Part shown: positions 37,901 through 42,830 of the stretch, piece by piece | How the letters are laid out: every line of letters starts with the position of its first letter | How positions within the stretch are numbered: position 1 is the stretch's first letter | Source of the DNA: Hominisplanchenecus murintestinalis | Lineage (GTDB): Bacteria; Bacillota; Clostridia; Lachnospirales; Lachnospiraceae | Assembly (NCBI GenBank): GCA_004793585.1 | Contig: SRZB01000029.1 | Span: 1-42,830 of the forward strand | Length of the DNA: 42,830 nt | Direction: 5' to 3' | Made by a program: the position numbers and the translations under genes | The notes under the pieces: generated by a model | The model's database searches: none | What the model was told of the DNA's origin: nothing | Seen by the model: only the letters and a program-made list of their open reading frames with translations

Positions 37901-39705
37901 TGGAGTACCGGATCACATTCCAGAATCCTGCTGATGATGCGCGTGAGTTTACCATCACGGATGCACTGCCGGAAAACGTGGAATTTATCGCGGCAGACCA
38001 TGAGGGAAGCTATGAGACGGGCACCCATACGGTTACATGGAAAGTGGCAGTAAAAGAGAATACACAGGAAACCGTATCGGTAAAGGTTAAGATACGGAAG
38101 GAGGCGGAGGACACCATCCTGAAAAACCGTGCCGCCGTGTCGGTTGATTTTGCCCGGAAAGAGACAAATGAGGTGGAAACGCCGGTTATCCCGACACCTG
38201 AAAAAGATGTGTTTTCCAAACTTGGGGAGCCGTCCATCAACACTTATCCGGTGCAGGCCGGGGAGAACATCATTTATACCATTTCCTATAAGAACCCTTC
38301 GGATTACGCAAAGACAGCGGTGATCACGGACAGACTTCCGGAAGATGTGGGCTTTGTTTCCGCAAGTGACGGCGGTGTGTATGATGAGGGAACCCATACG
38401 GTCAGGTGGTCAATGGAAACCGGGGCGCATGAGGAAGGGATGGTATCTGTGGAAGTGAAAGTCCTGGAATCCGCGGCCGGAAAGACGGTGGAGAATCAGG
38501 CTTATGTGGATATGGATGAGGCACATATCGGCACAGAAGCGGAGAACGGTGATAAAAAGGACGGACATACCAGAAATTATGTGCCTGCGAAATATGTGCT
38601 GGATGCGGACGGCAGGGATATAAACGGTGAGAACGTGGCTGCCGGGGATATTGTGACTTATAAGATTACCTATAAGAATGACGGCTATACAGTCCGTACC
38701 GTGGAGGTCAATGATATTCTCCCCGCAGGTGTGTCTTTTGTGGACGCTTCCAATGACGGCAGGGTATACAGCGTTGTCAAGGGTGATAACGTGCGCTGGC
38801 GCTTTGATGTGGAACCGGACACGGAGGGTTTTGTGACTGTCCGTGTGAAAGCCGGCGCAGAACTGTCCGGCAAAGCCTTTGCCAACAGTGCCGCCGTCAC
38901 AGTAAGCGACAGGAAAACAGGGCAGTCCAAAACGGCAGGCACCAACCAGGTCATCAATTATGTGCTGGAGGAACTGTTAAAATCCGTAAAGAGTGAAAAC
39001 GGGAAAAAAGATTTGAACGGGGAGACGGTGGGGAGCGGAACCAAACTGCAATACCAGATCACCGTAAAGAATACAGCAGTGGAAGAAAGGGTATTTAAAG
39101 TTACGGATGAAGTGCCGGAAGGATGCAGCTTTGTGTCTGCGGGAAATGGCGGTTCCTGTGAGAATGGGGTTGTCACATGGACGGTCACGCTTGCGGGCGG
39201 GCAGTCCCGGACAGTCACTTTCCTGGTGCAGGTTCTGAAAGAAGCGGAAGGGGGCTGCATCCAGAACGTTGCCAGCGTTTCGGGAAATGATGTGACGCTC
39301 ACAAGCAACCGTGTGAGGACTTATGTGGAAAAGCCGGACACCCTGCTTGAGGACATAAAAGGGCTGATTGACGGCCTCCCTGACAATTCCGGAAGTGTGA
39401 CGGTAAATGTAGATAACTCTAATAAAAACGAGGCGGCGGGAGGAAACGCTTCTGGGGAGAACACGCCTTTAAAGGATTCATTGAAGAAAGATTCATCCGG
39501 GGGCAGTGCGGAAAAGACGGGCGCTGCCGGGAATACGTCCGCAAAGGCAGGGGGAACTTCCCTGTCTGCAAATGCACCAAAGACCGGTGATGATTCCAAT
39601 ATCGGCCTGTGGGCGGTGATCGCCGTCCTTGCGCTCCTTGCCGGAGGCGCGTCTGCCGGCTATGCAATCTATAAAGCCCGGAAGAAAGATGATGAAGATG
39701 CGTAA
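34930..39705 (+). CDS. Large cell-wall-anchored surface protein with DUF11-like repeats
   Basis: 1591 residues from ATG 34930 with AAAGGAG upstream; an earlier start at 34834 adds a non-signal leader. The signal peptide ends near VVYAAEMG (residue 38). An acidic Thr/Glu/Gly linker (40-95) follows, then an adhesin-like region to about 660. Six DUF11-type repeats start at about residues 687, 828, 959, 1090, 1219 and 1347; a unit has the pattern V-YTI-F-NP, VTDEIP and T-V-W. At the end a Ser/Asn/Gly spacer leads to NAPKTGDD (about 1548), a hydrophobic segment and a KARKKDDED tail, an LPXTG-like sorting signal. It is the probable substrate of the sortase that overlaps its 3' end, and could help mating-pair adhesion. 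Confidence 0.85.
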   Translation: MARKKKLSKFLPRLLAAAVAAATLIGSGSIGGMVVYAAEMGTEGTEDIPDAAENEETETEPEVWDDAGSGTGSGQEETPEGGTEGETGTEPETPAVVVWYEDGAEVDSLKSPVEMFVEYGSIGMSIDPEVFGIQAVADGDEVDVLVEDVSRVSGEPEEIKLIEDGRQGVCIAYGSLKDRITYEVTYRAEGTDSTMKKQFYVTLLQEEIEVYYPDTSPSVPRTLEISKIDLGQFTEGNGLKIRRQNTTSSYSVSGASWGKASYGGADTGASTARFTNLSNSSVVQITYANIGTYNDRAVGARVTFTELGSLSALYYCETSFYNGWWFIGNESASRAQVKVDYFYVDTQEPIRFDGNSFMTFNSLNTGEYASPLSGTTTGYTASSTNVAVTKVSGVPSFRGSDNNFTDYLGGSTFYKNSVSIPLYATGNTFYLGCNTHTGYWISPSSASIAIPRPENPCKTENGVTLLEETEEGQQITYRISQKVHTLGVETVSRYSALRFVDQLPAEVDYVSAWLEDAAGNRLNAGTVSYDKDSHKVEYAFSSSYLAGSMAYQGETYTLVVNTAVNGTAEADYFYNSCKVYFNSMSVESNEVKAASPYRTVEAQVINGRIGIYDADGNETVKGEDDIKVDDRVKFHHDRTVCYEPDEGYLLDTVTVDGKKVDITQYPSSYTFSDVTQNHKIIVSYVKPSMDKEVAIEDSACLHNYSDGQAIDRAVIKDGDVVAYTISFENPTGTAREVEITDRVPVGMEVITNSIGSGGVYDAESHTVAWKGTMAAYSRGEVSFHCKVEAAAQGEVLKNTGTVCFKAIPDSSEKDVPLSDVTSSPILEDPVKSVWNAEGADITNKVINGEETVTYTIAFRNPAEEEKVFTVTDEIPAEVSLVEGTVSDGGTVDGRKITWKMALAAGEEKTVSFDAYVPSFDTEYTKIYNQAFVFVDWTQKVSISSDSVLDDTTPVYVLDQPFKAVLCVDGHDIGADSEGGSIQTVKQAGDILEYRITFQNPADDAREFTITDALPENVEFIAADHEGSYETGTHTVTWKVAVKENTQETVSVKVKIRKEAEDTILKNRAAVSVDFARKETNEVETPVIPTPEKDVFSKLGEPSINTYPVQAGENIIYTISYKNPSDYAKTAVITDRLPEDVGFVSASDGGVYDEGTHTVRWSMETGAHEEGMVSVEVKVLESAAGKTVENQAYVDMDEAHIGTEAENGDKKDGHTRNYVPAKYVLDADGRDINGENVAAGDIVTYKITYKNDGYTVRTVEVNDILPAGVSFVDASNDGRVYSVVKGDNVRWRFDVEPDTEGFVTVRVKAGAELSGKAFANSAAVTVSDRKTGQSKTAGTNQVINYVLEELLKSVKSENGKKDLNGETVGSGTKLQYQITVKNTAVEERVFKVTDEVPEGCSFVSAGNGGSCENGVVTWTVTLAGGQSRTVTFLVQVLKEAEGGCIQNVASVSGNDVTLTSNRVRTYVEKPDTLLEDIKGLIDGLPDNSGSVTVNVDNSNKNEAAGGNASGENTPLKDSLKKDSSGGSAEKTGAAGNTSAKAGGTSLSANAPKTGDDSNIGLWAVIAVLALLAGGASAGYAIYKARKKDDEDA

Positions 39706-40489
39706 GGCGCTTGCGGTGTTCTTCCCGGCATTACTGGCGGTGGCATGTATCGGTGCAGCCGCATTTTTTGGCCTGCGGATTTATGACACATGCAGGCAGG
39801 ATGCGGAGAGTGAGAGGGCATACGGAGAGATGTCGCAGTATGTGGCACCCTGCAAAAAAGAACCGGGGGAGGCTGCTGTGCCGGAAACACCGTCACCGGG
39901 CGGAGGGTTACAGGAGGATGCACCGCGTATCCTCGATATTGATTTTGCTGCTTTGAAGGAAGCCAGCCCTGACCTTGTGGGCTGGCTTTACTGCCCGGAT
40001 ACGGCTGTCAGCTACCCGCTGGTGCAGGGGCAGGACAATTCCTATTACCTGTCCCATCTGGCTGACGGGAGCGAAAACCGGAACGGCTGTCTGTTTATGG
40101 ACTGCGAAAACCGGAGGGATTTGTCGGATGAGAATACCCTGATCTACGGGCACCACATGGCAAGCGGGAAAATGTTTGCCAGCCTGGTCTTTTATGCAGG
40201 GCAGGAATATTATGAGGCCCATCCGGTGGTATATCTGGTTACGGAAGAAAAAGACTACCGGCTGGAACTGTTTGCGGGGTATACGGCGGCGGTGGATTCG
40301 GATGCTTATACCCTGCGCTTTGCTTCCAAAGAGGATTTTGCCGCATGGCTTGTGCGCATTAAGGGGAGATCGGATTTTTCCTCGGATGTGCAGGTAGGGG
40401 AGGGCGACCATATCGTGACGCTCTCCACCTGCGCCTATTCTTTTGAAAATGCCCGTTATGTGGTGCATGGGAAGCTGACAGAAAATTAG
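39689..40489 (+). CDS. srtB: Class B sortase
   Basis: 266 residues from ATG 39689, overlapping the surface-protein stop by 17 bases; alternative ATGs at 39692 and 39698 are in frame. Residues 10-27 form the membrane anchor. Catalytic residues: His in TLIYGHHMASGKMF (about 155-156), Cys 248 in TLSTCAYSFENARY and Arg 256 in the same motif. It cuts a sorting motif and links the protein to the wall. The order adhesin then sortase, overlapping, indicates that the upstream protein is its substrate. Class B enzymes often use NPQTN-like motifs; the neighbour ends in APKTG, so specificity is not certain. Confidence 0.9.
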   Translation: MMKMRKALAVFFPALLAVACIGAAAFFGLRIYDTCRQDAESERAYGEMSQYVAPCKKEPGEAAVPETPSPGGGLQEDAPRILDIDFAALKEASPDLVGWLYCPDTAVSYPLVQGQDNSYYLSHLADGSENRNGCLFMDCENRRDLSDENTLIYGHHMASGKMFASLVFYAGQEYYEAHPVVYLVTEEKDYRLELFAGYTAAVDSDAYTLRFASKEDFAAWLVRIKGRSDFSSDVQVGEGDHIVTLSTCAYSFENARYVVHGKLTEN

Positions 40490-40507
40490 AAGAAGGGAGG
40501 TTGTCGG

Positions 40508-40978
40508 ATGCAGGATGAAGTCAGGGATAAGTCTGTCGCGCTTGTGATCCGGATGGGAAAGAACGGAGGGAAGCTGACGGCAGACCTTTTGAAATGGGCG
40601 ATACGCCAGTACCAGAGGCAGGCAAACGCGCCACAGCATGGGAAACAGAGCGTAAAAAGCCTTGTGGGGCAGGGGGACGGCGTACAGAATATCGAGATCA
40701 CAGATAAGAATATCAAATCCTTTGAGCGGGTTGCAAGAAAGTACGGCGTGGATTTTGCGCTGAAAAAAGACCCGGAACAGGGCAGGTATCTTGTATTTTT
40801 CAAGGCCCGTGACGCGGATGCCCTAAATGCCGCCTTTGCGGAATATACCGCGAAAACACTGAACCGCCAGAGGGGAAAGCCTTCTATTAAAAAGCAGCTT
40901 TCCCATTTTAAACAGCTTGTTATGGGGCAGTCCGTGGACAGGGAGAAGCACCGTGGGAAAGGAGGGATTGAGCATTGA
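40508..40978 (+). CDS. pcfB: PcfB-family (DUF3801) protein
   Basis: 156 residues. KSVALVIRMGKNGGKLTADL, LKWAIRQYQRQ, SVKSLVGQGDGVQNIEI and KSFERVARKYGVDFALKKDP fit PcfB/DUF3801, and the C-terminal half is basic (GKPSIKKQLSHFKQLVMG). PcfB is an accessory factor of conjugative plasmids and works with the coupling protein and relaxase in substrate recruitment. The ribosome site is GAAGGGAGG, spaced correctly. Its stop overlaps the TTG start of the coupling protein (TTGA). Confidence 0.88.
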   Translation: MQDEVRDKSVALVIRMGKNGGKLTADLLKWAIRQYQRQANAPQHGKQSVKSLVGQGDGVQNIEITDKNIKSFERVARKYGVDFALKKDPEQGRYLVFFKARDADALNAAFAEYTAKTLNRQRGKPSIKKQLSHFKQLVMGQSVDREKHRGKGGIEH

Positions 40979-42756
40979 AAGGCAATATTGACATAAAAAA
41001 ATACCTTGTCCCAAACCTGCCCTATGTAATGATGTTCTGGTTTTTCTCGAAGATCGCGGAGGGCTACCGGCTCAGTGCGGGCACGGACGCGGTAACAAAG
41101 GCTATGGCGGCAGTGTCCGGCCTGGGGGCGACGATTACCGCAAACCCGCTTCCGAGTTTCCATCCCCGCGACCTGCTCATAGGCATTGCAGGCGCGGCGG
41201 CAGTCCGGGCGGTGGTGTACTTTAAGGGAAAAAATGCTAAAAAATACCGTCATGGCGTGGAGTATGGTTCTGCACGGTGGGGGACGCAGGAGGACATCAA
41301 GCCTTTTATCGACCCGAAGTTTGACAACAATATCCTCCTGACACAGACGGAGCGGATTATGCTTGGGAGGAATAAGATACCAAAATACAACATCAACAAG
41401 AACGTGCTGATTATCGGCGGTTCCGGCTCCGGCAAGACACGCTTCCACGTTAAGCCCAATTTAATGCAGATGAACGCAAGTTATGTTGTCACGGACCCAA
41501 AAGGCACCGTTGTTCTGGAGTGCGGGAAAATGCTGCAAGAGGGCGGGTATGAGATAAAAATCCTCAATACCATCAATTTTAAGGAATCCATGAAATACAA
41601 CCCGTTCCGCTATATCCGCTGCGAGAATGACATACTGAAGCTGGTCAACTGCATCATGGAAAATACAAAGGGGGAGGACAGCAAAGGCGGGGAGGATTTC
41701 TGGGCAAAAGCGGAAGCGCTTTATTACCAGGCGCTGATTGCTTATATCTGGTATGAGGCCCCGGAGGATGAGAAAAACTTAAATACCCTGCTGGAGATGC
41801 TGAACGCTTCCGAAGTCCGGGAAGATGATGAAAACTTTAAAAACGCCGTGGATATGATGTTTGACCGCCTGGAGAAACGCAATCCGGAGCATTTTGCCGT
41901 CCGCCAGTATAAAAAGTACAAAATGGCGGCGGGCAAAACGGCGAAAAGCATACTTATTAGCTGCGGTGCAAGGATGGCCCCGTTTGACATTAAGGAAGTC
42001 CGGGACATGATGATGGATGACGAGCTGGAACTGGATAAATTGGGAGACAGAAAGACGGCCCTGTTCTGCATCGTGTCCGATACGGATACGACATTTAATT
42101 TCATTGCGTCTATGGTTTATACGCAGATGTTCAATACCCTCTGCGATAAGGCGTTGGAAAACGGCGGTGCGCTGAAAACCCATGTGACCTGCCTGCTGGA
42201 TGAATTTGCGAACCAGAAAATCCCCAACTTTGAACACCTGATTTCGGTGATCAGGAGCCGGGAAATATCCGCCCATGTGATCGTCCAGACGCAGAGCCAG
42301 TTAAAGGCGGTATACAAAGACCATGCGGAAACCATTATCGGCAACTGCTCCTGCGTCCTGTTTTTGGGCGGCAAGGAGCAAAGCACTTTAAAAGAGATTT
42401 CCGCCATGCTCGGAAAGGAGACCATAGACACATTTAACACGTCCGATACGCGGGGAAGCCAACGCAGCTATGGGCTGAATTATCAGAAACTCGGTAAGGA
42501 ACTTATGACGCCCGATGAACTTGCTGTTATGGACGGCGGCAAATGTATTTTACAGGTACAGGGGGTAAGGCCATTTTTCAGCGACAAATTCGACATTACA
42601 AAACACCCGCAGTACAGGTATCTGTCTGATGCCGACCCGAAAAACACTTTTGATGTGGCAAAATTTGTGAAACGCCGGCTGAAAGTGAAACCGGAGGATA
42701 CTTATGAAGTGTGCGAACTGGAAGCACCGGCCGACCCTGGCAGCCCTGCCGCCTGA
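40975..42756 (+). CDS. VirD4/TraG-type coupling protein
   Basis: 593 residues. Walker A GGSGSGKTRFH at about 148-158, DPKGTVVLECGKMLQEGGYE after it, Walker B LLDEFANQKIPNFEHLISVI at about 406, then SREISAHVIVQTQSQLKAVY and CSCVLFLGGKEQSTLKEISA. These are the VirD4/TraG motifs. The N-terminal 85 residues hold two hydrophobic segments (NLPYVMMFWFF; DLLIGIAGAAAVRAVVYF), the usual membrane anchor. It brings relaxase-DNA to the type IV channel and hydrolyses ATP. It is linked to PcfB by a four-base overlap. Genes of the channel probably follow beyond the window. Confidence 0.92.
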   Translation: MKGNIDIKKYLVPNLPYVMMFWFFSKIAEGYRLSAGTDAVTKAMAAVSGLGATITANPLPSFHPRDLLIGIAGAAAVRAVVYFKGKNAKKYRHGVEYGSARWGTQEDIKPFIDPKFDNNILLTQTERIMLGRNKIPKYNINKNVLIIGGSGSGKTRFHVKPNLMQMNASYVVTDPKGTVVLECGKMLQEGGYEIKILNTINFKESMKYNPFRYIRCENDILKLVNCIMENTKGEDSKGGEDFWAKAEALYYQALIAYIWYEAPEDEKNLNTLLEMLNASEVREDDENFKNAVDMMFDRLEKRNPEHFAVRQYKKYKMAAGKTAKSILISCGARMAPFDIKEVRDMMMDDELELDKLGDRKTALFCIVSDTDTTFNFIASMVYTQMFNTLCDKALENGGALKTHVTCLLDEFANQKIPNFEHLISVIRSREISAHVIVQTQSQLKAVYKDHAETIIGNCSCVLFLGGKEQSTLKEISAMLGKETIDTFNTSDTRGSQRSYGLNYQKLGKELMTPDELAVMDGGKCILQVQGVRPFFSDKFDITKHPQYRYLSDADPKNTFDVAKFVKRRLKVKPEDTYEVCELEAPADPGSPAA

Positions 42757-42780
42757 ACTTTTTGTTCCGGCGGTGTTTTT
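42748..42780 (+). terminator. Hairpin at the end of the coupling-protein gene
   Basis: GCCGCC-T-GAAC pairs with GTTC-C-GGCGGT, then GTTTTT. The stop codon lies inside the stem. After this the window ends with TTGACA at 42804 and an ATG at 42825, too little to call. Confidence 0.7.
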
Positions 42781-42830
42781 ACTTTATAGGAAATTCCGAC
42801 CTATTGACACACAAAGAAAAACATATGTTT

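Noticed and set aside
40486-41448. Minus-strand reading of 320 residues
   Set aside because: It is antisense to pcfB and the coupling-protein gene, with no family features.
42804-42830. Promoter and start of a new gene at the right edge
   Set aside because: Only TTGACA and an ATG six bases from the edge are visible; no -10 box or coding sequence can be judged.

Overview
The window looks like a mobile, plasmid-like region of a gut Firmicute, most likely a Lachnospiraceae or related Clostridia. Support comes from strong AGGAGG-type ribosome sites, TTGACA/TATAAT promoters, and a gene set typical of Clostridia conjugative elements: PcfB, PcfJ and PcfK families, DUF3846, DUF3847, DUF5348, SymE-like, RepA-N, a VirD4-type coupling protein and a class B sortase. 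The genus cannot be named from sequence alone. No tRNA, rRNA, insertion sequence or CRISPR array is visible.

Region by region. (1) 126-4178 is an AT-rich plus-strand cluster of small membrane proteins and lipoproteins (an RCC1-repeat protein, a beta-propeller-like protein, and a third lipoprotein broken by one in-frame TGA). (2) 4317-6289 is a deletion scar: a truncated DUF3847 gene followed by the C-terminal part of a large element helicase. (3) 6387-13995 holds PcfK and PcfJ family genes, an Rpn-type PD-(D/E)XK nuclease followed by three decayed tail fragments, a single-stranded DNA-binding protein and a ClpX-like AAA+ ATPase. (4) 14086-14433 is a dense array of the octamer TGTGAGAA, in opposite orientations on either side of an AT-rich core, and resembles an origin. 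(5) 14593-17490 carries a MobV-type relaxase, a strong palindrome that may be its oriT, and a phased ATGCCCATA array. (6) 17609-21576 holds small regulators, two secreted Ig-like/cysteine-rich proteins, a broken partial copy of one of them, and a minus-strand pair that includes an HExxH protein. (7) 21730-24383 is a P4/D5-type helicase operon facing an XRE regulator across two divergent consensus promoters. (8) 24521-27420 contains a candidate ADP-ribosyltransferase gene bracketed by direct repeats of about 145 bp, then about 1.2 kb of non-coding DNA full of TTGTTGT motifs. (9) 27421-30679 has a RepL-like initiator with palindromic operators, small unknown genes and a serine recombinase cut short. 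(10) 30780-42756 is a more GC-rich, well-packed module: SymE-like, DUF5348, ParA, ParB, RepA, DUF3846, a large LPXTG-like surface protein, class B sortase, PcfB and the coupling protein. The conjugation module probably continues past the right edge.

How it fits together. The right module looks like the maintenance and early transfer part of an integrative conjugative element or large plasmid: partition, replication, a surface adhesin with its sortase, and substrate recruitment to a type IV machine. The left and centre carry a second mobilisation and replication set (MobV, RepL-like, P4-type helicase, SSB) and several truncated genes. The whole therefore looks like a composite of at least two elements that has lost DNA at the DUF3847/helicase and recombinase junctions. 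The least explained parts are the 14.1-14.4 kb octamer array, the repeat-bracketed ART-like gene with its TTGTTGT region, and the phased array beside the relaxase.
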